Of a stretch of 64,000 bases of DNA, positions 24,139 through 41,700 are shown piece by piece. The notes under the pieces are model-generated. The model saw nothing but the letters and a program-made list of their open reading frames with translations. It was not told the DNA's origin and did not search any database. Made by a program: the position numbers and the translations under genes. The stretch's first letter is position 1. Every line of letters starts with the position of its first letter. Source of the DNA: Plasmodium relictum (lineage: Eukaryota > Apicomplexa > Aconoidasida > Haemosporida > Plasmodiidae); NCBI RefSeq assembly GCF_900005765.1, contig NC_041688.1, positions 434,001 through 498,000 of the forward strand, in the 5' to 3' direction.

Positions 24139-26502
24139 TTCATCATTATGTTTTACTAATATTCTCTTTTTAGTATTTGAAATATATATTATGATGTTAA
24201 AGCTTTATTTCCTTCATGAAATTTTATATTTTCAAGAAATAAAAAGGAATTTAAAAAAAAAATGTTAAATATAGCATTACTGTCTAGTTTAAAAAAAAAA
24301 AATATATATATATATTTCAAAAATAAAAAAAAAAAGCTTAAAGCTATAACTTAACAGCTATTTAATTTTTGTAGCTTCAATTAATAAAGAATACATTTAA
24401 TTGATTTAATTTTCAATACACTTTATTCAAGAAAAAAAAAAAAATTGAAATGCATTTATTATTAAACAGGAACCTAAAATAATGAAGAAGAAAATATATG
24501 TAAAAAAAAAAAAATAAATAGATTAGTTTATATTTTAAAAAACCTTCAAGATTAAGGTATTAATTATTCATATATATAACAAAAGATATAAAAAAAAATT
24601 CCGTTTAAAATAAAATCAAATAAATTCATTCTGCATGTAAAATTGTGAAGTTATATTTCTCATATATAAAATTTTTTAAAATTACAATGAAATTTTTGCT
24701 TTAATTTAAATTTGTCGATACATTATCCTTTTTTTTTCCCCCTCTTTTTTTATATAATATATATAAATATGATGATTATAATAATTGTGCATTTTCTTTT
24801 TTTTTCGTTTACTATAGTGAACTATAATTATCAATGCATATATAAAAAAATAATATACACAATCATATAAAAAAAAAAACATTAAAATTAGACTAGAGAT
24901 AAAATAGTTATACATACATGAACATAGTATATATTTTTTTTTTTTTATAATACTTCTTCAATTATTTTTAATTTAAATATATTAGAATAATAAATAAGCA
25001 AAAAGGCTCAGACTAAATACTAGGATGCATTAATAAATACGGTTTACAATTGCAGAAAGTGACTTCATTTCAAGAAAACTTATATATTAATTATAAAATA
25101 ATTTTTTCATTCTTAAAGTTTTTATGTTTATTGTAATTATTTTTTGATTATATATATAAATATATTTTATTATTTAGTAATATCTTTACAAAATTATATA
25201 AAATATATTAAAAAATAGATACATTAATTATTGATTTACAAATAGTTACAATATTTTTTTTTTTTTATTTATTAAACTTAAATAAAAATATATAGGAAGC
25301 AGTATTTTTTTAATAGAATATTAATTCCTTTTATATAAGTGTGTATCAATCCATTTCATAAAAATCTAAATAAGCATAATATTTTGTTTAATATAAAATT
25401 TTCTTTTTGCAATATTAAGAAATAGACCTTTGTAGAATATTAAATGAAAATTAAAATAATGCAATTTATTTATTCATTTTAATATTTATTTAAAAAAAAA
25501 AGTATAAAGAAATAGCAAACTTTAATTTTTTTATGTTTTTTTACCATTGTATAGTTTCCAAAAATATATCTTAAAAAAAAAATAAACAACAAAATTAAAT
25601 TATTCTTTAACAATTTCAAAAAAAGACACATATTAAGACTAATTAATTTTATAGAAACCCCTTTTTTTTATTATAGAAAAAAAATTGTTTGGAATCGTTA
25701 AAAGCATGTAAAAAATGAAATCAATATTTTTTGTTTTTTTTTTTATTTTTGTCCACACATATGTTTACCTTATTCTGATTTATACAGTTGATTGGGTTAT
25801 TCGAAAAATATTATTTTCAATTTAAGGATAATGAAAATTTAAATGAAAAAAAATTTCACACTTTGAGATACATAACCAAATTTTTTAAATATAAATATAT
25901 ATATATACACAAACACATATTGTCATATACTAAAATATAGCTAATTTTTTTTTTTTTTTTTTTAATTAGAAAGCTATTTATTCCATTATTATTATGATAA
26001 ATTAGAAAAAAAAATTACACATTTGTTTTCTTTATATGAAATGTAACATGGTAAAAAAAAAAAAAATAGCTAAGGCTTTTTACAACTGTATTTTTGTGAC
26101 AATACAAAATAGCCATGCATATTTAAATATATTTACTATTTATTTTTTTTTTTTTTGGTTTATTTTTTTAAAATATCCAAGACACATATAAAAAAAAAAT
26201 AGAAAATAAATTACTCACATAAGTGTGTTTTTTTCTTCATCTTTATCTCTAACATATTTTAAGTTATATATTATATTTTTCATCTTATAACAACTTTTTG
26301 TTTTTTACACATAAAATATTTTAAATAATTATTTTTTTATTAAATACAAAAAAATAAAATAAAATAAACATATTAATCTATAGAAAAAAAAAAAAAATTG
26401 TAAAAGAACTGAGGCTCCTTAAATTTTTATATATTATTACTTTTTTATTACATCAATATTTCCAACTAGATTATTATATCTATATTTTTTTAGTTCAGAA
26501 CA
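24139..26502. other. Divergent intergenic region
   Basis: About 2.4 kb between SLBP (minus) and the unknown four-exon gene (plus), dominated by poly(A) and poly(T). A 36-codon hydrophobic frame at 25715-25825 sits in a locally GC-richer patch; I treat it as chance. Promoters of both genes are expected here. Confidence 0.5.
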
Positions 26503-27532
26503 ATGACATCTTCAAATGAATCAAGTGAAGGTAATAATAAAATATCCCATTGATATATTACGTAAATTTTATGATTTTTTAAAATTTAAATATAAATAAA
26601 TATGTTTTTTATACTTTTAATAATTATATGAGCAGACAGAACCTCATATAAAAAAGAAGTATCACACGATGGGGTATCAAATATATCAGACAAATCAAAT
26701 AAATCGAAGAAGCCAGATGTATCAGAAAAAAACAGCACATCAGAAATAGCAGTTGAAAATTTTGATATTAATGATGATAAAGAAAAGCAATATAATAAGT
26801 TTCTCCAGTGTTGTAGTAATGAATATTCTGTTGAGCAAATGAAAAAATTTTTGAAGTAATACTTAAATTATAAAGATTAAGATACAGACTTGCATATTTT
26901 ACTTAAATTTAATTAAAACATATATTTCTTTTTTATTTTATTTTATTTTTTTTTGCAATATCACTTTTTTTTATTTTACAATTAATACATTTTATATAAT
27001 TTTTGCTTTCAACTTTTTTTTATATCTTTCTTTATTAATTTTTTTAATCATATGTATAGATATGGGATTACTGAAAATGGGATTCGCATTATGACAACGG
27101 ATACTTGTTCTTGGTTAAATTTTTAATAGAATAAATCAAAATATTATTTGTTTCATTATATGTAATTTTTTTTTTTGTTGTTTCTGCTATTCTGATCGTT
27201 TTATATTTATGATTTTATTTAAATATTTTTACTTTAATCATTAATATTTTAGGTACTATGATTATTATAAGATAACAAAAAGATCTACTCCTCATCTTAA
27301 AGAATTTACCGATGGAGCAACTGTAGATTATTACTACTATACCACTCCTTTTCCTACGCAAATGGGAAACATCAACTTAGTCATGATGCATAGTCAAGTA
27401 AATTTTGGAGATGAAACTCATACTCCTTCAGATAGGTCTTTTAAAATGAATGAGGTGACACCTGAAATGATTAAAGAAGCAAAAATTAAAGTTAATCAAA
27501 TTAAAAACACATGCTGTTTGAAATCTCTTTAA
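26503..27532 (+). CDS. Conserved-looking protein of unknown function, four exons
   Basis: Exons 26503-26530, 26636-26855, 27060-27113 and 27253-27532 join in consistent phase to give 193 aa. The gene is easily missed because no single exon has a long frame from an ATG. The first 50 residues are Ser/Asn/Lys-rich and hydrophilic. Residues about 60-193 look globular: FLQCCSNEYSVEQMKKFLK, YGITENGIRIMTTDTCSWYY, then DYYYYTTPFPTQMGNINLVM and HSQVNFGDETHTPSDRSFKM. The C-terminus is KNTCCLKSL. There is no signal peptide or membrane segment. The Cys pairs (CC near 68 and again near 188) could be lipid-modified or metal-linked; this is speculation. I do not recognise the family. Confidence 0.8.
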
Positions 27533-28572
27533 AAAAAAAAAAATAATAAATTTTTTTTTCTTCAAATATATATTTTATGTTAAAAGCTTAGAAAAATATA
27601 TCCTCAAATAAAAAGAAAAGGATTGTCTATTTTTATTGGTATATTTCAACTTAGATCTGCTTTTGATTAAGAAACTTTCCCATTTTATATTTTATTTTTT
27701 TATAATTCTTCTTAATTTATTTTTTTCTTTTGCATACATTTTATTATAATATTTTATATTATTTTTAATTTATTTTATATGTTAATTTGATTATATAGAA
27801 TGTACATAATTGTTAAATATTTAACTAAATAAAAAATAAAAAAAGGAGGAGAAATTAATTTTCTAAAGTACTTCTTTTATTTTCTCTTTATTTTCTTAAT
27901 TAATTGTTATCATAAATTAAGCATTAAATTCGTATTTATTAAACTATAACTTTATTTATACTATTTTTAAATAACATTTTTCTTATTATATTAATTATTT
28001 TGAATTTTTGTTAAATTTCTTTCTTAAAGAGTAGGATAATATAATTTTAAAATTAAGTTCAATCTAAATCGTACTTAAGGAGGTTTTTCTTTTAAACTTA
28101 AGTATTTATTAAAATGAAATACAATTCTTTATTAGTCTACATTCATAAATTGAATATATTTTTTTCTCACCTTTTTTTTCTTTTTTTTGCTATAAAAATA
28201 TTAAGACAATTTTCCCGTTATTTCTATTATTGATTTTTATTATTATTATTATTATCCAACTAAAAAAATTTTAAATTTACTTCTAGGAAACAATTTCTAA
28301 TACATATATTAATGTATATACACTATTTATTTTACATAATTTTAGAAGAATTAAAATATATATTTTGAAATTCTCCTTTAATTTTTATTTTCCCAAAAGA
28401 TTCATCTGAAATAGATTTCATTAAATTATTTTTGTTTTTGTTTTTATCACATTTATTATATATAAAAAAAAAAACATATAAAATATATTTTTATTATTTA
28501 AATTTTTTTTATTAAAAGCTTTTATAAGTGTTTTATTCAGATTGAATTGAAACTTTACTGAAAATATTCAAA
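27533..28572. other. Tandem intergenic region
   Basis: About 1 kb of AT-rich DNA between two plus-strand genes. A 39-codon frame at 28114-28233 is of chance length. No other structure is evident. Confidence 0.5.
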
Positions 28573-29875
28573 ATGAATAAATTTTTTTTTTTTTTTTTTC
28601 TTTTTGTAAATTTGTTATTGTCTCAAATATTTTGTGAAAAAGCAGAAATATTACCTTTAGGTGATATTTTATCGGGAGTTAGCGATATAGCAAATGTAAT
28701 TTCTTCTAAAAATGAAAACACTAATGAAGTTCTCTCAGAATCAGTATCAAAAATTAACTTAAAAATAGTACCATCGAAAAAGTTGCACATCACTAAGAAT
28801 GACATGATGTTTTTATTATCGGAGCTTCGACAAGAAATAGGAAGACAAGTTCTAAAAAATTTTTATGTAAACAATTGTATAGCTTAACATATTTAGTTTT
28901 TTTTTTTTTTTGTTTGTAGATTAATATACTAGAAGGTTTGAAAAAAAAGCAGAAAACAAAATAAAATTAAAAAAAAAATAAATAAGAAGTAAAATATAGA
29001 TAAAAAAAAAAGAAAAATTAGTTTAAATAATATCCATAAAAACTATAAAAAATATTTACAAAAAGAGGAATATAACAAATATAAACTTTGTACTTTTTTA
29101 GTGAAATATTTCAAAAAAAAAAAAAAAAATTTTTGAATACAATAAAATAAATTTTGTTGTTCATATATAATGCATAGATGAATTTGAGGAAAAGGAAAGA
29201 ATGAAGCAAAGATCTGCTTCTTTATGGGCAGCTAGTCATTCTCCAGTTTATATTCCAGAAGAAAGAGGTATATAACATATTTTAATATTTATTTATTTTT
29301 TATTAAATTAATCTTTTTTGTTTTTTATTTTTTTTATTGGGTATTATATAATTAATATTATTTTTGTAAATTAATTAGTAGATCAAACAGAAAAGGTAAA
29401 TTATAGCAAAGTTATTTAAAATATAATTTAAATTAAATATAAAATTTATATTTATATTAATTAAAAACTACATATTCATGTTTATATATATATACTTAAC
29501 TTTTTTTTAGGTTAGTGAAATAGATGATAAAGATAAAGAAGAAATTGAAGATTTATTAGATTCTTTAAATAAGGTAATAATTGCATAACTATTAAAACAA
29601 ATTAACTATTAAATATATTAATCTTTAATTATAGATAACTAACGACGAAAAAATAAAGGAAAAAGAAAACTTAACTTATAATATAGAAATACGTAACAAA
29701 AAGAATTTTGATGAAAAGGGGATTTTAGAAAATAATATGCACTTTAAGCAAAAAGCGTTGAGAAATGGTAAAAATAAATTATAAATTAAGTGAAGATATA
29801 AATGTATATATATATATATATTTTTTTTTTTTCTTATATCAACTCTTTACATAAATAGGCCCTGTAACAAAATAG
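28573..29875 (+). CDS. Small secreted protein, multi-exon (possibly ookinete secreted protein PSOP24)
   Basis: The start gives a clear signal peptide: a Phe-rich hydrophobic stretch followed by [13 protein letters not shown], with cleavage likely after about residue 21. Preferred exons are 28573-28876, 29178-29267, 29379-29395 (17 nt), 29511-29573, 29635-29767 and 29859-29875, giving 207 aa. An alternative uses a donor at 28867, a 16-nt exon at 28920-28935 and then 29178. If the last intron is not spliced, the frame ends at 29784. The mature protein is hydrophilic and Lys/Glu-rich, with an [17 protein letters not shown] helix, [18 protein letters not shown] and an acidic [12 protein letters not shown] segment; there is no membrane anchor. 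From remembered gene order next to PUF1 it may be the gene called PSOP24 in P. falciparum; that identity is unconfirmed. Confidence 0.65.
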
Positions 29876-31312
29876 TACAAATCATTTTCTACATAATAAT
29901 AAATAAAAGAGATTTTTTGTTTTTTTTTTGAAAACTTTTAATATTATATATCTTTTTAAGAGGAATAAAAAAGAAATAATAATTTTATGATAGAATAATG
30001 CAACTATAAGATACATAAAATATTAAAAATTATTTTATCTTATTTTATTATTTTATTATTTTTTTTTTTTTTTTCCTATTGACAAAAAATAGAAAAAAGT
30101 AAAATATGTTTTACAAAAATTTTTTTTTCTATTTTTTTTTTTTTTTTTGTAACATTATTATCAATATAAGAAATAAGTATATTCATTGTGTACAACATAA
30201 TATGAATAGGAAAAACTTTTATAAATATGATATTTCTGTTAATTATATATTTACTCTCCAATCTCTATTTTTTTTTATACATATAGAAAAAATAAATATT
30301 GATTTATGTATATTTTATCGATAAAAAAAAAAAAATTCAAGATGTCTTATTTTATGTATTGTTCATTTTAGTCTATTTGAAGTTTATTTATTGTACTATT
30401 AGTATACATATGCATTGAATTTTTTTTTTTTATTAAATATAAATAATTATAATGAAAAATGTTTGAACATCTTTTAAAATAAATTTTCATGAAGCAAACT
30501 TAATTTATAAAATGAAATATATTTTAGATAAAGAAAAAAAAAAAAAAAAAGTGAAAATACATTGGTATTCACATTTTTATCTGAAGATAACAATTTTCAA
30601 ATTTATGTGTTACTGTCTTTATGATCCAATTATATTTTGTGCTTTTTTTTTTTTTTAATAATAGTTTTAAAGATATTTCATATTTGGGATATACATTAAA
30701 AAAAAAAAAAAAGATCCATATAACCTTTATACACAATAATTTTTTTTTTTATTTTTATATGACCGGAAATGATTATTAGGATTCGATCAACTTGTATATT
30801 AGAGAAACAAATTTAAATTAAAAATAAAAATAGCAAAAAAATATTTATTCAACAAACTTCAGATGATTTATTTTGAAACCATTTTTCAAATTTGGACATT
30901 GTTCAAAAAATATCTTATGTATGTATGCATACATATATAATTTTTTTTTCCATTTATTTTCTTTTATATTAAATTTTTGCTGAATGGAATATTGACAAAA
31001 ATATTAAGTCCATTTATTTTATTTTTTATAAATTTTTCTTTTTTTATTTCTTTTTTAAATTATTTTTTTCATTTACATTAATTCCTTTTTTTTTTACAAT
31101 TATATCTTTTTAAATTAAAATATTTCTATATATATGTGTTTTTTTCCTTATTTAAATTTGAATTCTTTCAAATTAAATTTCTTTTTTTCTTCTTTTTTTA
31201 GTTTAAATACATTAATATATTTAAAAAAAAAAAAAAAAACATTATATTGTTCCTTTTAAATAAAAGACGAAATTTTATAAAATTTACTCAAACTTTTGTA
31301 TTATATATAATA

Positions 31313-31358
<46 letters not shown>

Positions 31359-32319
31359 AATTAGAAGACAAATGAAATTCATTTCATGTTGTCTATTAAT
31401 ACATTTATTTTATTTACATTATTTTATTTATTTTATTTTTTTTTTTTTTTACTTGTCAATAATATTTTAATCAATCAAATAAATACAAAAAAAAATTTAT
31501 GTTTTATTTTTTTATGTTCTTATTTTTTTTTATTTTTCCTCTTATTTTTTTATCTTCTTTTTTATGTTATTATATATCAAGCTTTAGTTTCTCAATGTTT
31601 TAATACATATTATTATGTGTTAATATATTATGTTTTATTATTATTCATTTATATTTAAGCTTTTTATTATTATTCCCAATTATTCTTCGCATTTCCGTAA
31701 ATTTATACATATTTGTTTTAATTTATTTTTCTATTAATAAGAAAAATTTGAATAAATATTATAAAAAAGTATTAAGTTAATAAGAAAAATAAAAACAATC
31801 TGGTTTACTTCATTTAATAAAAAAAAAGAAAAAAATTTTTTTGTTATTTTTTGATTTAAAATTATTTTATTTGTTATAGAATCATTTGATAGTATTTGAT
31901 TGAATTTAATATTTTTAAAATTTGATTTTTTACTAATTTAATATAAATTAGTTGTGTTATGTTCATTTTACATATAAATATATTTCATGAAATTTTATTT
32001 ATTTTTTTTTTTTTATAAACGTATTTCACACCTTCATAAATTTAAATTATTATTATATTTAAGTCTTTTTTTTTTTTTTTTTAATTAAAAATAAAGGGGA
32101 AAAAAAATTTCCTAGACAACTAATTGATTCCTAAGAATATATTAACAGCTTTCTAAAAATGTTTTGGTAACCATTTTTTTATGTGATTGAATTTTTTTTT
32201 TTTTAATAAAAAAAGCAGAAATTACGAAATATAATAAAATTTAAAAAAAAAAATAAAATAAAACAAAATAAAACAATATAGAAACAAAAAGACAAAATAA
32301 AAATATTAAACTTTAAAAG
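29876..32319. other. Tandem intergenic region upstream of PUF1
   Basis: About 2.4 kb with long T tracts and a (TA)n. Hydrophobic Phe/Tyr/Leu frames such as 31386-31658 are T-rich artefacts. It presumably holds the PUF1 promoter and a long 5' UTR. Confidence 0.5.
31316..31354. repeat. (TA)n microsatellite
   Basis: About 39 nt of pure alternating T and A, the longest such tract in the PUF1 upstream region. Confidence 0.9.
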
Positions 32320-36863
<4,544 letters not shown>

Positions 36864-37434
36864 ATACGTGTATTTATCATTAATTATATTTTTATTTTAT
36901 CTTAATACATTTTATAAAAAAAGTCATTTAGAAACATAAGAACATATATATATATTTATATATATATTTGATTTAACATATTGTTTATGTATATTTATGT
37001 TTTATCATTTATTTAATGAAAAAAAATTTTAAATAAATTTATATTGTTAAATTTAATGTTTTACATATTTTTAATTTCCATAAGGTTTTTTTTTTTCACC
37101 TCCAAAAAAAAAAAAAAAAAGTAAAAATAAAATAAGAAAATAAAGAATTGTCTAAACAGTTAATTTTTTAAACAAAAGAATGAAATGTGAAGAAAATATT
37201 TTTATGAGTAAATTTTTTTTTTAAGAATATTTTAAATTTTAATTATATGAATATATATCAAGAATTTTTATGTATAAGTGTGTGGGTTGTTTGATATTTT
37301 TTGTAGCATATTTTTATAAGTGTTATAATTGTTAAAGGAGAAATTATTAAATATATAAATTATATATTATAAATTTTTTTTTTTTTGAAAAAGAAAATTA
37401 TTTAAATTTTGTATGCATACGTATGTACATAAAT

Positions 37435-37480
<46 letters not shown>

Positions 37481-38762
37481 AAAAATATAATTAAAATTAA
37501 AATTAATATTAGTATTTTTCTTTAAAATTGATATTTTATTAATTTTATTCATATTTATATATATTTTTTTAAGATAATTTAAATTTTAAAGTCATATATT
37601 ACATTTTAAGATGAACTAAAAAGTTCATAGATTAAATCTGTTGCTATTTTTTTTGTATATACATATATTTTATTGTGAATAAAGAACTTATAAATTTATA
37701 AAGAAGATTAATATCACTTTTGTATAAGAGTAATTTTTTTTTAAATATTTCATTAATCTACGAATAAATTACTTAAAAGTTACGGAAAAAAATGTTTTTT
37801 TATAAAAGATAAAAAATTATTTATCAAATATATAAAACTATTTTTTTTATTACTATTATAATCTTATTTTTTATACTAAATACCATTTAAAGTTAAAATA
37901 TTTTAAATACCTTATATAACTTAATATTTATTATAAAACACTCAATTTTAATAATATATAATTTAAATAATATCTCACTCTAAGCTTTATCTATTATATG
38001 TTATTTTTTGTGTTGTTTAATTTAATTAAAATTATATAGGGTTTTATTTCTATACATGTGTTTTTTTTTTTTTTAAACTACATTTCTGTACAATTTATTT
38101 GAGAAAAAAAAAAAAAAATAAAATAAAATAAAGTAAAAAAATTAATTGTGAAATATTCTTCTTTTTATTAAAAAAAAAAAAAAAAGTTAATTATTTTATA
38201 TAAAATAATGAATATATCTTTATCTATAAATTATAAAAAGGTAAAAGAAATTAGAGAGAATTAACTAAAAGATATATTCAGTGAAAAAAAAAAAGTTTAA
38301 TTACCAAATGTGCTTTACATATTATAGTTCATATTTTATTTCATTTTTTTCTTTATTATTATATATGAAATATATACAATATAATATATTATTAATTCAC
38401 AATCTGTAAATATTAATGCTTTTAATGTGAATTAAAATATATATATATATGCATATATATGTTTTTTTTTTCAAGTATATAATTTTTAAGATATATCATT
38501 TTTATTTTTATTATAAGAATTTTTTTTTAATATTTTCACTTTATAAGACATGTCAATAACATTAATTTACATATTATTACATTAAATAATATAGTAGGAT
38601 AACTCTTAACAATTATGTAAATAGTTAATCATGTTATATTAGTATATTAGCAGAAAATTGAATATATTAAAATTATCTATATTTGAAAAAGGAGATATTA
38701 ATATTATTATAAAAATTATGCTATGAATATCGTTAGACTCTTTAATTTTTTTTTTTTTTAAT
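36864..38762. other. Convergent intergenic region, PUF1 / WDR26-like
   Basis: About 1.9 kb between two 3' ends, with a 35-nt T run at 37442-37476 and several A runs. No gene is seen. Confidence 0.5.
37442..37476. repeat. Poly(dT) run of 35
   Basis: Thirty-five uninterrupted T residues, among the longest homopolymers in the window. Confidence 0.95.
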
Positions 38763-41700
38763 TCATTCTTTATTTTTCAAAGAATGATGTTTACATAATT
38801 CCCTCAAAAATGGGTGGATAAATTTCTTTTTTTTTTTCTTTTTTTCATTTCTTGTTTTATTAATTGTTGGAGAAACATTCCATATCATTAAAGTGTGATC
38901 ATCAGAAGCAGAAATCATATATGGAAACTTTGAATAAGAGATAGGCCATATAGCTATACTGACTGTTGATGCGTGTCCATTTATAACATCTAATAGATAA
39001 CCTTTAGTTTTATGCCATATGTATATTAAACTATCTTCACTACCACTAATAACATAATTTTCATTCTTTCCTCCAAAAGTAGAATGAACAATAAATCTTC
39101 CTTGTTTATGTCCTCTATAAGTTTGTATAATATATCTATATTTGACATCCCACAATTTGACAGTTGGTCTTTGATCGGCAATATTAACTAATATATGATT
39201 GTATAAATTCGATGCACAAACAGATGTAATGGTATCGAATTCAGGTAAAGTGTATAATTCTTTTTTCAAATTATAATCAATAACTCTAACATTCTTATCA
39301 GATGCTACAACAATTAAATATTTATCATTGCTTGTAAAAACAAAATTCTGAATTCTTGTACTAAAGGACCAAGCATATAAAATAGAGAAACTTTTTAAAT
39401 CTTCACTTAATTTAGTACAAAATATTTTCTTATCAAAAGCAGATGATACTATTACTGAATCATCTTTAGACCAACATATTGAAGTAATAGGACCACTATG
39501 CATACTTAAACTTAATTTCTTTTTATTACTTTTTGGACTCCATATAATAATATTAGAATCATTCGATCCTGAAACTAAATACCTACTATTGTGACTCCAT
39601 ATAATATAACTTACTCCATCAATATGACCATTCCATTCTCTTAACTTATTAAATGGATATAAACCATTCCACAAAAGAATACTTTTATCTTTACTTGAAG
39701 ATGCTATATATTTACCATTAGACGATACACTAACATACCACACCTCATCTTTATGACCTTGTAATATTTTTATGCAATAATAAGGTAATTTAATTTTTTT
39801 ACATTCATGATTTTTTAATAATGAAAAGGATGATATATTATGATTATCATAAGGTACAGAATTATGACTTTTACTTTGTTTGTTTTTACTTTTTCTCTTT
39901 TGTTTTTCTTTTTTTATTTCATTTTTTTGTTTATTTAAAATAGAATCATATTCCTTTTCATCCTCTTTTTTATATGTTTTCATATAAGTTTCTGTCTTGC
40001 AGTTTCCTTGGCTACTTACTTCTTTTGTGTATTCTATCATTTTATTGTTTTTAATTTTTTTTTCTTCTGATTGAGTAATATCATTGAATTCATAAGTGTT
40101 AAGAACATTAGAGTTTTTACCTTCTGTACTACTTTCTTTTTCAATATTATTTTCATTATTTATTGTCTTTTTTATACTAATAATTTGTTCATTCATATTA
40201 TATTTCATATTCCTTTTTTTTCTCTCATTGTGATAACTTGTTGAATTATTTAATACATCCCTCACTTCATGACTATTAACTTTTGAAATAAGTAAATCAT
40301 TTTGTTCTTCATTATATGAAAACAATGTATTTTTTCGTTTGGTAGATTTTTTTAAAGACTCATTTATTGTTATGTTAAACTCATTTCCTTGAAAACTTTC
40401 ATCATTCCTTAAGGTGGAATTCTTATGTATCAAGTTGTTATCATCTTGTTCTATTCTTGTTTTTTTTAATTCATTTGAAGATAAGGAAGATTCACTTTTC
40501 TTATCGTAAATGTTTTCATCTTTTACAAAATTGCTATCTTTAAAAGAGTTATGTATCTTTTGATCCGTTGAACTCTTTGTACCACTACATTTTGTATAAT
40601 TGTACTTATTTGAATTTTTTTCTAAATCTGAAGATTTTTTTTTACAAAGAGATAATTTTGTTGATTCTAATTTCTTTTCTCCTCTATTTTTATTGTTACA
40701 TTTTATTTTATTAGTTTTATATCCATTACAATCATATAATTTGTCATATTTTTTTTTCCCTTTTTTTTTTAATAAATTTTTAACTAATTTCATTTCTGAA
40801 AAATTATTGTGAAATAAGCAATTATCCACCTGATACTTAAGAGACTGGTGCAATAAAATAGCTAATCTTCTTGGAGGTAACATGATATACTCTGGTAATA
40901 ACCTATTTATTTTTTCAAATAAAATTTTACGGGAACTTTTAAAATTAGTTTTATGTTTTTTTTCTAATTCTTTATTATTTAAATACATAAAAAAGGTAGT
41001 GCAATCGTGCAACCTCTTATAAGTATCTTCATCAAAGCAACATTTTGCCAGTTTACCTCTTAAACATCTTAATGCAGCAAAATGCTTTCCGTTATATAAA
41101 TATTCTATAAAACACTGTTCATAAATTAAAAATTTTATTGCCTTCATTAATTTTTTGCTTATATTCAATTTCTTTAAATTAAATATAGCATTTTTCCATT
41201 TTCCTAATAAAACGTTCTTATGCATTTCTTTAACTAGAGGTTGTTCTAATTCTATTCCACTTTCTAATTCTAGAGATTTTGCAGATTTTTTATATCCCAT
41301 ATTTTTAATAGCTTGCAATAATAGCAATATTACATCTTTTTTTAATAATCCTTCCCATATAAAATCATTATTATTATTTTTTTTTCCATTTCTTTCATTA
41401 ACATTAATTTTTTTTTTTCTACCTTTTAGTTTATTTATATCCTTATCATTTTTTAAACAATTTTTTTTTCTTACATTTTTTTTTTTAATGTTTTTATTTC
41501 TGTTTTCTTCTTCATAAGTATTCAAATAATACCTTGATTCATTTTTATTTATAAAATTTAAGTCATTGTTTTCATAAATTATATTATTTTCATGCATTAA
41601 CATATCATTTATTTCTTTTGTTTCACTATGTGAATTTAGTTTCTCTTTATTATTATCTTCAATTATAAAGTTATTTATATTTTCATTTGTAGATACATTC

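Noticed and set aside
25715-25825. 36-codon hydrophobic frame in a GC-raised patch
   Set aside because: Too short, no exon partners, and similar frames occur at 28114 and 18865; most likely chance.
30860-30903. Minus-strand 16-codon MSKFEKWFQNKSSEVC frame
   Set aside because: Looks coding-like but is tiny, with no convincing donor or further exon.
31386-31658. 90-codon Phe/Tyr/Leu-rich plus-strand frame
   Set aside because: It is a translation of T-rich DNA and has no informative codons.
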